Below are positions 17,566-25,735 of a stretch of 64,000 nt of DNA, one piece after another. The stretch's first letter is position 1. Each line of letters opens with the position of its first letter. The stretch spans positions 1 to 64,000 of the forward strand of contig JAWKZI010000014.1 in NCBI GenBank assembly GCA_041396045.1, written 5' to 3'. Made by a program: the position numbers and the translations under genes. The notes under the pieces were generated by a model. It did no database searches, had not been told where the DNA came from, and saw only the letters and a list, made by a program, of their open reading frames with translations. This DNA comes from SHZI01 sp041396045 (GTDB lineage Bacteria; Pseudomonadota; Gammaproteobacteria; Steroidobacterales; GCA-2729495).

Positions 17566-18777
17566 TCAGGAAATGGCAGCCTCCCGCCGCAAGCCGGTGA
17601 TCATCGATGATGCCAGCAAGTACTCGCGGGCGTCAGCCGGATCTGCAGCGATGGCCTTCAGGCGTGCCAGCTCGGTGCGTCGCCAGGCCGGATCCTTGTT
17701 CTGCATACGATTCCGGTTACGCTCTGCCTGGATCAGAATTTCATCCCGGGCCACGGGCCGACGCTGGCGGTCGTAGAGGTCCAGCAACGATGCCGATTCA
17801 CCGCCCAGTACGCGCGCAAGTTTGTCGGCCAGGTTAAAGGCATCGTGAATGCCACCATTCATGCCCATCCCGCCAGCCGGGCTGTTGATATGAGCGGCGT
17901 CACCGGCCAGCAGGACGCGCCCGACCCTGTAGGTGTCCACGATCCGTCGATGAACGCGATAGGGCCGATGCTCCAGTACCTCGTAGGGGTGCGGGCGGGG
18001 CACGATGCGCTGCAGTTTGCGCTCAATGGATTCCGGTGTGTTCATGCGCTCCGGCTCTTCGCCGGGATCAGGATAGAGACTGACGCGCCAGCGATCCGGA
18101 AGCTGCAACAGGGAAAAGTTGCTATCGGCTGTCCACAGATAGTTCACCGATGACAGTTCCGGCAGGTAATTCTCAAAAGGAAAGGTTGTGGTCGCCAGCA
18201 CCGTTGTTTCCGGGTAGCTGGTTCCAGCGAAACCCAAGCCCAGCTGTTCGCGAACCGTGCTGCCGGCGCCGTCGGCGCCGATCAGCCAGGCAGCCGTTGC
18301 CTGACCGGCCTCTGAGCCATTGGCTTCATTTGACCACCGCACCCGGACCCAATCATCGGTGGCTTCGACGGTGGACACGGCCGCGTTGAATTTCAGCTCG
18401 ATATGCGGATCGGTTTTTGCAGCTGTCAGTGCCAATGCCACCAACTTTGCCTGCTCGAACTGCACGCGGTAAGGGTGGGGCGTATCCGCCGCCAGCACAC
18501 CCAGATCGAATACGGCCCGTTCATGGGTTTCGTGCTGCCGGATCTGCCAGGTCGGGGCGATCAGGCCGTGCTTGAGGATGAAAGGCGTGAGGTCGAGTTC
18601 GGTGAGCATCTCCAGCGTGGGAGGATGAAAGGTGGATGCCCGCAGATCAGCGCCCACCCCTGCGCTGCGCTCCAGTACCAGTGATGACACGCCGGCCCGC
18701 GCCAGCCGCAGCGCTGTGCACAGGCCTACAGGCCCGGCGCCAACGATGATCACAGGTTGTTCAGCCTTCACGGACAT
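17566..18777 (-). CDS. FAD-dependent aromatic hydroxylase (group A flavin monooxygenase)
   Basis: 403 residues. N-terminal Rossmann motif GAGPVG at residues 13-18, DG motif GADGAGS at 167-173 and GD motif GDAAHINSPAGGMGMNGGIH from residue 292 place it among NAD(P)H/FAD hydroxylases that act on phenol-like rings. RASTFHPPTLEMLTEL is typical of the PheA/TfdB-related branch. First gene of a three-gene minus-strand cassette. Its promoter would lie in the 41 bases after the MscS gene or further upstream. No regulator or transporter for the pathway is present nearby. Substrate unknown. Confidence 0.93.
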   Translation of the reverse strand: MSVKAEQPVIIVGAGPVGLCTALRLARAGVSSLVLERSAGVGADLRASTFHPPTLEMLTELDLTPFILKHGLIAPTWQIRQHETHERAVFDLGVLAADTPHPYRVQFEQAKLVALALTAAKTDPHIELKFNAAVSTVEATDDWVRVRWSNEANGSEAGQATAAWLIGADGAGSTVREQLGLGFAGTSYPETTVLATTTFPFENYLPELSSVNYLWTADSNFSLLQLPDRWRVSLYPDPGEEPERMNTPESIERKLQRIVPRPHPYEVLEHRPYRVHRRIVDTYRVGRVLLAGDAAHINSPAGGMGMNGGIHDAFNLADKLARVLGGESASLLDLYDRQRRPVARDEILIQAERNRNRMQNKDPAWRRTELARLKAIAADPADAREYLLASSMITGLRREAAIS

Positions 18778-18818
18778 CGGAACCTGATGCTACGCCCTGG
18801 ACTGCACCGCGTGGGGTA

Positions 18819-20162
18819 TCAGGCGTCTTCCGCTGCCTTGTGCTGATAGACGTGCACATCGTGTTGCGGGAAGGGGATCGAAATTCCGTCACGGTCAAAG
18901 CGGGCTTTCACCTCACGCGTGAGGTCCCAGTAAACCGCCCAGTAATCGCTGGTCTTTGTCCATGGCCGGCAGACGAATTTGACCGAAGAGTCGGCCAGTT
19001 CGTGCATACGCACCACCGGCGCCGGATCCTTGAGGACTTGCGGATGGGCAGCCACAATTTCCTCCAGGATGGATTGCGCCTTGTCGGCGTCGTCGGCATA
19101 GCCGATACCGAAGCTGAGATCCACGCGGCGGGTGTCGTTTGCGGTGACGTTGGTAATGATGCTGCCCCACACGTTGCCGTTGGGAATCATGATCGTCTGG
19201 TTGTCGGGAGTGCTAAGGGTGGTTGACACCAGGCTGACTTCCTTCACGGTGCCGGAGACGCCAGCCAGCGTCACAAAGTGGCCCACGTCGAACGGCTTGT
19301 AGATCATGATCATCAGGCCGGCGGCAAAATTGCTCAAAGTACTCTGCATTGCGAAAGCAATGATGAAGCTCGCGCCACCAACCACAGCAAACACCGGACC
19401 CATGCTCACGCCCATCATGCTGAGTACCAGCAACAGTCCAAAGACTACTGTGGCGACAAAGGTCGCACGCTGGAGGAAATCCTTAAGCAGGGTAGACAGG
19501 CCGCTCGCACGCGCAAGCCCGCGTTTGACCAGCCGCGATACCTGTCTGGCGACAAACAGCAGCACCAGGAAGGCGATTATGAAGCCCAGCACCTTGATGC
19601 CGAACTTGATGCCGCCGTCGGGCGACTTCAGCCACTTCATGGCGAGCGCTGACAGGGCCGAGAAATCAACGGCCTTGATCCCTTCGGCGGAGATCGCCGA
19701 CATGTATTGCCGGTACTCCGCGATAGCGTCGGCATCGCCACCCTTGGCCGTCCAGTCATCGAGCACGAGCTTCAGTCGTTCAAACAGGATGCGGCGTTCG
19801 GCAATAAGTGATTGCAGCTGTTTCTGCGCCGCCGTTGCTGAACCACCACCGTCTTCGCGAACTGCAATCCTGGCGGCGGCGACCTCCGCCGTCTTGTCCC
19901 GGGCCAGATCACGCACTGCCGAGGCCTGTTTGGCGAGTTCGTCGCGCGTCAACGGGGTCAGTCGCAGGCTGACCTCGTTCAGCGGCGCGGTGGCCGCGAT
20001 CGGGCCCGATGGGGATATGGTGCTGGCCTGGGCTACGGGCGAGGTGGCAATCGCATCGACGGACGCCTGCGGCAGCGCGGTAGTGGCATAGAGCATCGTA
20101 ATGGTGGTCAACACAGCAAGCGGCAGGCGGGCGCTACGCTGACAGAAATTTGCTGAATTCAT
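18819..20162 (-). CDS. MscS-family mechanosensitive ion channel with periplasmic N-terminal extension
   Basis: 447 residues from the ATG at 20162. There is a signal-like segment (LPLAVLTTITMLYATTALPQA) and a ~110-residue helical periplasmic region (DLARDKTAEVAAARIAV and QLQSLIAERRILFERL). Then come three membrane helices (FGIKVLGFIIAFLVLLFVA; FVATVVFGLLLVLSMMGVSM; PVFAVVGGASFIIAFAMQST) and the MscS pore and cytosolic beta domain (NFAAGLMIMIYKPFDVGHFV, PDNQTIMIPNGNVWGSIITN). It ends SIPFPQHDVHVYQ, the conserved C-terminal strand. Proposed role is release of solutes on hypo-osmotic shock. Same strand as, and upstream of, the catabolic cassette. Confidence 0.94.
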   Translation of the reverse strand: MNSANFCQRSARLPLAVLTTITMLYATTALPQASVDAIATSPVAQASTISPSGPIAATAPLNEVSLRLTPLTRDELAKQASAVRDLARDKTAEVAAARIAVREDGGGSATAAQKQLQSLIAERRILFERLKLVLDDWTAKGGDADAIAEYRQYMSAISAEGIKAVDFSALSALAMKWLKSPDGGIKFGIKVLGFIIAFLVLLFVARQVSRLVKRGLARASGLSTLLKDFLQRATFVATVVFGLLLVLSMMGVSMGPVFAVVGGASFIIAFAMQSTLSNFAAGLMIMIYKPFDVGHFVTLAGVSGTVKEVSLVSTTLSTPDNQTIMIPNGNVWGSIITNVTANDTRRVDLSFGIGYADDADKAQSILEEIVAAHPQVLKDPAPVVRMHELADSSVKFVCRPWTKTSDYWAVYWDLTREVKARFDRDGISIPFPQHDVHVYQHKAAEDA

Positions 20163-20483
20163 TATCACTGCTGCTCCACGGTCGCCAACCGGCCTTGCCA
20201 ACGAGCAGGGGAGTATACAGACGGGGGTCCGGCTCCCTCGACGGACCAGCGGCCGGAGCCTGCCGCGACTTGCTGAAGCCGGTCCTCGCTGCCGGGCACT
20301 TATGTCAAATTACCAGTTGCAGGCAGATTAAATGCCGTGCTTCAATTATTTCGGCTGCCGGATCGCCAGGAAATTAGAACGTCAATCAACCGGTGGGCAC
20401 GCGTTTGGAGTCGCTCAAGATCCCGCTTCGGCAGGTCTGACAGACATCTGCATCAACAAGTTGTATTTCCGGGGGAGTTTTCC
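20163..20483 (+). other. Intergenic region between mscS-like gene and VPLPA-CTERM gene
   Basis: 320 bases between divergent genes. No coding signal was recognised. It should hold promoters for both neighbours. A GG-N10-GC element (AGGCAGATTAAATGCC at 20321-20336) on the plus strand resembles a weak sigma-54 promoter but departs from consensus at the -12 end. A strong GGGGGAG ribosome-binding site at 20471-20477 precedes the downstream gene. Confidence 0.5.
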
Positions 20484-21488
20484 ATGACTCGGTTAATTGC
20501 ATTTGCAACACTGATACTGGCTGCAAGCGCTGCACAGGCCACCAACTACATCATTACGAGCACATCGACTCTGAATGACGTGCGCAAGATCGGCGCGGCC
20601 AATATTCCAGAGATCGCCAACTACTCGTCGTGTATTGCACCGTCCACCTGTAGCGGCACTCTGGATCCGACCGACCCTGCATCCTGGCCGCTGATGGATG
20701 CAGATATCACGACATTCCCGACCGTTGCCGTAGAGCTCAACAACATCAATGTCAACGGAACGATCTCAGTGGTTGCAGGTTCGGTTACGGCCGCGATCAT
20801 CAACCAGCTCAATCCGCTGAGCTATGCCACCTACCAGAGCGCGACAGTTCAGAACAACCTGGTCAGTGGCGATACGACCTTGCTGAACAACGATCCGCTA
20901 AGCGGGACAGTAGTAAAGAGCGTATTGAGTAACCCGTTGGTCTGGACATACAACTTTGCGACCAACCAGCTCAACCATCAATCCGGCGGTGGCACGGCGG
21001 CGACCAGCGCAAGTATCGCAACCTGCGTACCGGTGACAACCCCGGGCGTCGGAACGGGTATCAGCGGTCAGTGCCGGCAATTGGCCGGACAGATCGACGC
21101 CAGTGGCGAACTGGGCGGGATAAACAACAATGCCTCCATCTGGAACTGGGACGGTATGGGTGCGAATTTCATCGTCCGCGACAGTCAGACCCTGCCATGG
21201 CATACGGGCACAGGTACCACGACCACAGGCGGCCTGCAGATCTCTGGCGCATCTGGGCATCAAGCCGTTACCTGGGATCTGAGCGGCTTCGTTGACGGTG
21301 TCGGCGGGACCATAACTGCTCGCGTGGTTGCTGCTGCCATAGCCAATTCGGGAACTGCGAATGCGACCGGTGTCAGTGGTCTGTACACCCTGAATGTTGC
21401 CGTTATTCCGGTACCGGCCGCCGTCTGGCTGTTCGGCTCGTCGCTGGCGGTACTGGGGTGGTTACGTCGCCGTACCGTAAGCGCGTAG
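20484..21488 (+). CDS. Secreted protein with VPLPA/PEP-CTERM sorting tail
   Basis: 334 residues, starting at the ATG at 20484 with a GGGGGAG site 7 bases upstream. Signal peptide LIAFATLILAASAAQA, then a Thr/Asn/Ser-rich extracellular domain of no recognised family with scattered cysteines. The C-terminus has a tripartite sorting signal: IPVPAAVWLFG motif, hydrophobic helix (SSLAVLGWL) and basic tail RRRTVSA. By family knowledge such tails are processed by exosortases, and the proteins are linked to the cell surface or to biofilm matrix. No exosortase is in the window. The ORF is open upstream to 20337, but that part lacks a signal peptide and is not included. Confidence 0.85.
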   Translation: MTRLIAFATLILAASAAQATNYIITSTSTLNDVRKIGAANIPEIANYSSCIAPSTCSGTLDPTDPASWPLMDADITTFPTVAVELNNINVNGTISVVAGSVTAAIINQLNPLSYATYQSATVQNNLVSGDTTLLNNDPLSGTVVKSVLSNPLVWTYNFATNQLNHQSGGGTAATSASIATCVPVTTPGVGTGISGQCRQLAGQIDASGELGGINNNASIWNWDGMGANFIVRDSQTLPWHTGTGTTTTGGLQISGASGHQAVTWDLSGFVDGVGGTITARVVAAAIANSGTANATGVSGLYTLNVAVIPVPAAVWLFGSSLAVLGWLRRRTVSA

Positions 21489-21563
21489 AGGCTATTCGCT
21501 ATGGCGCGATGTTGGCTATTCAGAGTTCGATGCCGACTCGCGGCGCAGACCATAGCCGCAGCC

Positions 21564-21592
21564 TTGCAGTGAAGAAGGCGAAAGACTAAGGT
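21564..21592 (+). promoter_or_regulatory. Candidate sigma-70 promoter of rnpB
   Basis: TTGCAG at 21564-21569 and TAAGGT at 21587-21592 with a 17-base spacer. A start point about seven bases downstream falls at the predicted 5' end of the RNase P RNA. Both hexamers are imperfect, so this is a position-supported inference. Confidence 0.5.
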
Positions 21593-21598
21593 CGGCGC

Positions 21599-21967
21599 GC
21601 GAGTCGGCCAGGCAATCGCTTGTGTGCTTGCACACGGGAGGAAAGTCCGGGCTCCGGCGGGCAGGGTGCCAGGTAACGCCTGGGAGGCGCGAGCCTACGG
21701 AAAGTGCCACAGAAAACATACCGCCTAAGGATTCCTTCGGGGATCCCGGTAAGGGTGAAATGGTGCGGTAAGAGCGCACCGCGCGGGTGGTAACACATCG
21801 CGGCACGGTAAACCCCACCCGGAGCAAGACCAAATAGGGAAGCCGTGCTTCGCAAGGAGCGCACCGTCGCCCCGCGGGCTTCCGGGTAGGTCGCTAGAGG
21901 CCGCTGGTGACAGCGGTCCCAGAGGAATGATTGCCCACGACAGAACCCGGCTTATCGGCCGACTCGT
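21599..21967 (+). ncRNA. rnpB: RNase P catalytic RNA, bacterial class A
   Basis: Ribozyme component of RNase P that matures tRNA 5' ends. Conserved blocks appear in order: GAGGAAAGTCCGGGCTCC (P4 5' strand, about 21640), CCACAGAAAACATACCGCC, GGTAAGGGTGAAATGGTGCG, GAGCAAGACCAAATAGG, and the 3' block AGAGGAATGATTGCCC with ACAGAACCCGGCTTATCGG. Terminal pairing P1 is formed by GAGTCGGCC at 21601 with GGCCGACTC at 21957-21965, giving the ends stated to within a few bases. Length of about 370 nucleotides matches class A. It lies between two PEP-CTERM-type genes, pointing away from the first and into the second. Confidence 0.97.
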
Positions 21968-22007
21968 ACTCTGTTCGGCGTCGCCATTCAGGCAGCGCTA
22001 ATTACCC

Positions 22008-22021
22008 GCCCGCTTTCGGGC
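22008..22021 (+). terminator. Small hairpin after rnpB
   Basis: GCCCG-CTTT-CGGGC, a perfect five-pair stem about 40 bases after the rnpB 3' end. No U-tract follows, so it is a weak terminator candidate. It also sits a few bases beyond the stop of the convergent gene and could serve either strand. Confidence 0.4.
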
Positions 22022-22023
22022 AC

Positions 22024-22785
22024 TCAACTGGCTTTCAAGTTGAGGCGACGTCGCGACCGCAGCATCAAGGCACCTAAAGCCGTGATAGCCAGTGGCAGGC
22101 TGGCTGGTGCCGGAACGACGGTCTGGATCGCCCCGATGCCATCGATGTCGGCGCCTTGTGGACTGGTCCCCGGGTCAATCTGCAGATCAACCAGACGGAC
22201 GTATGTAAACAGGTCCGTGAAGCCGAAACCCAGCTTGTCGATATCGAAACCGTAGTTGAAGACGCCAATGGAGTTACCGCCACCGCCGCCGATATTGCCG
22301 GCATTGAACCAGTTCGAGCCATCAGCGCTGATTTCGACGCTGGTGGATTCAGCCACCCCGACCTCGACAATATAGAGATCATTGAATCCATCTCCAGTAC
22401 CAATTTTGGTGCCGGAGGGACTGCTGCCGCTGAGGAAGTTGTCCGTGAAGCGAACTGTCAGGCTGCCACTATCACCAAGCGACGTGAATTTGCAGTTGGC
22501 CGTGGATGGCGCGGTGAAGCAGGCCAGTCCGTTCGTGGTGTTGACGTCGGGAACGCCGAGAGCGTTCAATGGTTCGAGAAAGGCGGCGGCCGGCCCCGGA
22601 CCCGGACTGAAGTTCACCACTTCATCGGCAAACGACAAGGCCCCTTGGGGAAAGTCGATTCCGTTAATCAGCTCCGCCCGCGCTGTAGAGAACATCAGCG
22701 TCGAGAAAGCCAGGATGGCAAAAAGAGGAGAGACAGCCAGTGAGTATTGAGCGAATGGATGTGGTGCGAGTGAGCGAGGGTTCAT
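22024..22785 (-). CDS. Secreted PEP-CTERM protein
   Basis: 253 residues. Signal peptide in LAVSPLFAILAFSTLMFSTA ending near ARA; mature part begins ELINGIDFPQG. The domain is rich in Gly, Ser and aromatic residues (DGFNDLYIVEVGVAESTSVE, GGGGGNSIGVFNYGFD) and suggests a beta-sandwich, but no family is recognised. The tail VVPAPASLPLAITALGALML followed by RSRRR is a PEP-CTERM signal (VPxPA motif, hydrophobic helix, Arg cluster). Convergent with rnpB. A candidate sigma-54 promoter lies about 95 bases upstream of the start. Confidence 0.85.
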   Translation of the reverse strand: MNPRSLAPHPFAQYSLAVSPLFAILAFSTLMFSTARAELINGIDFPQGALSFADEVVNFSPGPGPAAAFLEPLNALGVPDVNTTNGLACFTAPSTANCKFTSLGDSGSLTVRFTDNFLSGSSPSGTKIGTGDGFNDLYIVEVGVAESTSVEISADGSNWFNAGNIGGGGGNSIGVFNYGFDIDKLGFGFTDLFTYVRLVDLQIDPGTSPQGADIDGIGAIQTVVPAPASLPLAITALGALMLRSRRRLNLKAS

Positions 22786-22877
22786 TTTTTTCTCCTGCGC
22801 AGTCGTCGGCCCAAGTATACGCTTTGACAGGAAGAATTAAAGCACACACCTTATGGTCATGTATTTGGACATAATCC

Positions 22878-22893
22878 AGCGCATCCGGTGCCA
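22878..22893 (-). promoter_or_regulatory. Candidate sigma-54 promoter of PEP-CTERM gene
   Basis: On the minus strand the sequence reads TGGCACCGGATGCGCT. The -24 box TGGCAC is perfect and GG-N10-GC spacing is exact; the -12 box is GCGC instead of TTGC. By family knowledge many PEP-CTERM genes are sigma-54 controlled through PrsK/PrsR, which makes the match worth recording. A sigma-70-like TATACT also lies nearer to the gene, so this is uncertain. Confidence 0.35.
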
Positions 22894-22923
22894 CATATGC
22901 GGTAGCGCCAGTCCGGATTCCCG

Positions 22924-23214
22924 ATGGCAGTTGGCCGGATCATGGCCACGCTGAGGCAACTACAGACCCGCCGGGAGGAGTTGCAGGCGAAGCTGGATGC
23001 CGGTGATCCGTCGGTCGAGTCCGCGCTGCAACTGGTTGATCGGGCCATCTCATCCCGCACGCTGACCGTCCAGCACAGCCGCCAGCGCCTGGAAGCGGTC
23101 AAGGAGGCGGTAGCGCGCGGCGCCGACAAGGATGACACCAGGCGATTGGACAGTCGCGCCACAGCCAAGAAAATTGCCGAATTGCGCAAGCGCAAGGACA
23201 TCAATCGCTTCTAG
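22924..23214 (+). CDS. Small helical hypothetical protein
   Basis: 96 residues, highly charged and predicted all-helical: LRQLQTRREELQAKLDAGD, then LTVQHSRQRLEAVKEAVARG, and a basic C-terminus AELRKRKDINRF. Probably a coiled coil. No family recognised. A second ATG at 22942 (MATLRQLQT) is a plausible alternative start; no strong ribosome-binding site precedes either. Its stop overlaps the end of the convergent penicillin-acylase gene by 14 bases. Coding status rests on codon pattern and amphipathic periodicity only. Confidence 0.6.
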   Translation: MAVGRIMATLRQLQTRREELQAKLDAGDPSVESALQLVDRAISSRTLTVQHSRQRLEAVKEAVARGADKDDTRRLDSRATAKKIAELRKRKDINRF

Positions 23215-25684
23215 ACAGCGTCAGCTCGCTGGTCTGGTGCTCGGCGATGGCCGCGTCACTGAACCACCAGTAGCGCGGCTCACCGTTGAGCCATGCCGGT
23301 GTCTGGTCCTTCAGGTGCGGATCGAACTGGCGGCCGCTGGCCCCGCCGGTAACCACGCCCATGACCTTGTCGGGATCGCCCAGATCTGCCACGAAGCGCA
23401 TCGATGCGATCGTGGTTGCTTCGTACGGTGCATTGAACTTGAATGTGCCGCGATTCAGGGTTTCGCCTGAACCTTCGTGCGGATAGGTGCCGCCGCCGAG
23501 AACCCCCGCTGCAGCCTTGCCGGGCACGAGCGGGCTGAAAAACGTGACGGTGTGTACCTTGCCCCATTGCCAGTCGCGAAGGCTCGATCCCAGTTTTGGC
23601 CGGAGTTCGCTCAAGGCATCGACTGCAGCCAGCCGGAAGAGGTCATCACGTGATTCGTGCTCTTTGGATCGCTGGTCGTCGAACCAGTCGTTGTCGGGCT
23701 GTTCCAGCATCAGCGCCAGCCGCTCCTGCCACAGGTAGTAGCTGTTCAGATAGCGTGCCGTGAGTTCCGGGCCCAGATCATCGCCAAACACCCGCTGGGC
23801 AAAATGCCGATACACGGCCTGAAAAGCCGCCGGGGCAGCGGCGTTGGCGTCATCCCGGTAATCCCAGGCGGCCAGCAACTCTCCGAGTTCCCGGGTATCG
23901 GTCCTCGCCAGCAGCGCTGCACTCATTACCGGGGCTACCCGGGCGGCCATCAGGTTGCGTGTGTCGCGCATGAATCCCCAGTGGTCAAGTGCCGAGAACT
24001 TCTGCGGGCCATCCAGCAGTTCGCGCATGCGGCGGTAGCGCCATGAGGCGGCGAAATAGGTGGAATAGGGCGCCGTGAAACTGCCCGGTACCGTGCGGTG
24101 ATTGGCGTTGCCGACCCAGCCACGCGCAGGATTCACCTGGCCCGGCATCTGCTCTGCAGGAATGAATCCCGCCCAGTTGTCGGTGCCGTCGCGTACTTCT
24201 ACCGGCAGTGACCCGTCGCCCCGCAAGCGCTGCGGGACCCGCCCGCCGGTGGCATGGCCGATGTTGCCGGCCGTGTCAGCCATGACGTAGTTGAATGGCA
24301 TAGTGCCACGCAATACTGCGCTGCGAGCCTCATCCACCGACCTGGCCGTAAACAGTGCCCATGCGCCCGTATCGGCGGCCATGGCCTCCGGCGCGCTCCA
24401 GCGCATCGACAACATCTTGCCGCTGGAGACCGCGAAGCCATGATCGGAAATTACCGGACCCCGGTGCGTCAGGCGAATGCGCAAGGGCACGTCACGAAAC
24501 TCGCTGCTGCCGGGGCGCTTGCGGACGCGAATGACCTCCTCGAGGATCTCGAAGGGCCAGGACTGATCGCCTTCCAGATAGTGATCCGGTTGTGCCGGGT
24601 CTTCGGTTTCGATAAACAGATCGACAACATCGCCATAGGCATTGGTCACGCCGAAGGCCACATGGCTGGTACGCCCGATAGCGAGGCCCGGGATACCCGG
24701 GCCGCTCACGCCGACCGCTCGAAAATCGGGGGTAATCAGGCCCACCGGATGCCAGATTCCCGGCAGTGTTCGTGCATCCAGGTGGGGATCGTTGACCAGC
24801 ATCGGGGCACCACTGGTCGAGCGACTGCCGCTCATGACCCACTGGTTGCTGCCCAGTTCGTGTGCCTGCGTGACGGCTGACGAATCCCACGGCAGTAGTG
24901 ATTTCCACTCCAATTGCTGGATTGATTCCGACTGCGGGTGATAAGCCGCCACCTCGTGGCCAGGCCGCCCAGGGGTATCCCGGCCACGAGTCGGCTGTTT
25001 CTTCGCGGCTGGCGTTGCTGCGGGGTTGTACAGGCCGCTACCGCTGTGGTCGTCGGGATTGATGGTGACCTGGCGGATTTCCGCCGCCCGCCTGGGCCCG
25101 ACGCGGTCGCTGATTTCCTGGGCAATCAATTCGGCCTGCCAGTTCACCGAGCTTTGCCAACTCAGAAAGTACTGGAGCGTCATGATGTCTTCTAGCGTCC
25201 AGGGTGTGGGTGTCATGCCCAGCAATGCATAGCCAAAGGGTTGTTCGCTGGCCCGTGTGGCGATGTAGGCGTTGAGACCCTCGAGATACAGTTCATAAAA
25301 GCGTCGGTCGGCCGGCCCCAGCAACGCGGCGTGGTGGCGTCCGTGCCGCGCCGTACCAGCAAGCCGCAATTCAATATCGGCCTTCAGTGCCGGTTCACCG
25401 ATCAGTTCGGCCAGCCGGCCGCTGGCCAGATAGCGTTCGAATTCCAGTTGAAAGCCACGGTCCTGGGCAGTTACCCAGCCTTGTGCCCGTATCGCGTCGT
25501 CCAGTGATGCGGCGTGGATGTACGGAATGCCCTGTTCGTCCCGACTGATCCGTACCGGTGCATCAAGCACGTCAAGCTGTACGGTGCCATCTTGCTGATA
25601 CCGGTCTGCGACCCGCGTGTAAACCACGATGGCAACGATCGACAGGGCGATCAGCCACAACCCGCCAACGACAATCCCGCGCAT
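23201..25684 (-). CDS. Penicillin acylase family N-terminal nucleophile hydrolase
   Basis: 827 residues from the ATG at 25684. An N-terminal membrane/signal segment (GGLWLIALSIVAIVVYTRV), then the alpha-chain start with RISRDEQGIPYIHAASLDDA and GWVTAQDRGFQLEFERYLASGRL, typical of the family. The self-cleaving beta-chain serine is S279 in ELGSNQWVMSGSRSTSG, and NDPHLD follows. Members hydrolyse amide bonds in penicillins, acyl-homoserine lactones or other N-acyl compounds; the substrate here is not determined. The linker before S279 contains a low-complexity insert (PAAKKQPTRGRDTPGRPG). Periplasmic location is expected. Confidence 0.93.
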   Translation of the reverse strand: MRGIVVGGLWLIALSIVAIVVYTRVADRYQQDGTVQLDVLDAPVRISRDEQGIPYIHAASLDDAIRAQGWVTAQDRGFQLEFERYLASGRLAELIGEPALKADIELRLAGTARHGRHHAALLGPADRRFYELYLEGLNAYIATRASEQPFGYALLGMTPTPWTLEDIMTLQYFLSWQSSVNWQAELIAQEISDRVGPRRAAEIRQVTINPDDHSGSGLYNPAATPAAKKQPTRGRDTPGRPGHEVAAYHPQSESIQQLEWKSLLPWDSSAVTQAHELGSNQWVMSGSRSTSGAPMLVNDPHLDARTLPGIWHPVGLITPDFRAVGVSGPGIPGLAIGRTSHVAFGVTNAYGDVVDLFIETEDPAQPDHYLEGDQSWPFEILEEVIRVRKRPGSSEFRDVPLRIRLTHRGPVISDHGFAVSSGKMLSMRWSAPEAMAADTGAWALFTARSVDEARSAVLRGTMPFNYVMADTAGNIGHATGGRVPQRLRGDGSLPVEVRDGTDNWAGFIPAEQMPGQVNPARGWVGNANHRTVPGSFTAPYSTYFAASWRYRRMRELLDGPQKFSALDHWGFMRDTRNLMAARVAPVMSAALLARTDTRELGELLAAWDYRDDANAAAPAAFQAVYRHFAQRVFGDDLGPELTARYLNSYYLWQERLALMLEQPDNDWFDDQRSKEHESRDDLFRLAAVDALSELRPKLGSSLRDWQWGKVHTVTFFSPLVPGKAAAGVLGGGTYPHEGSGETLNRGTFKFNAPYEATTIASMRFVADLGDPDKVMGVVTGGASGRQFDPHLKDQTPAWLNGEPRYWWFSDAAIAEHQTSELTLSRSD

Positions 25685-25735
25685 CGAACTCTCCCCCCGC
25701 CACACACCAGGGATGCAGCATCCCGTTTGTCGGCC

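Noticed and set aside
20337..20483. Upstream 49-codon extension of the VPLPA-CTERM gene
   Set aside because: The frame is open, but the signal peptide begins exactly at the ATG at 20484, which has its own strong ribosome-binding site.
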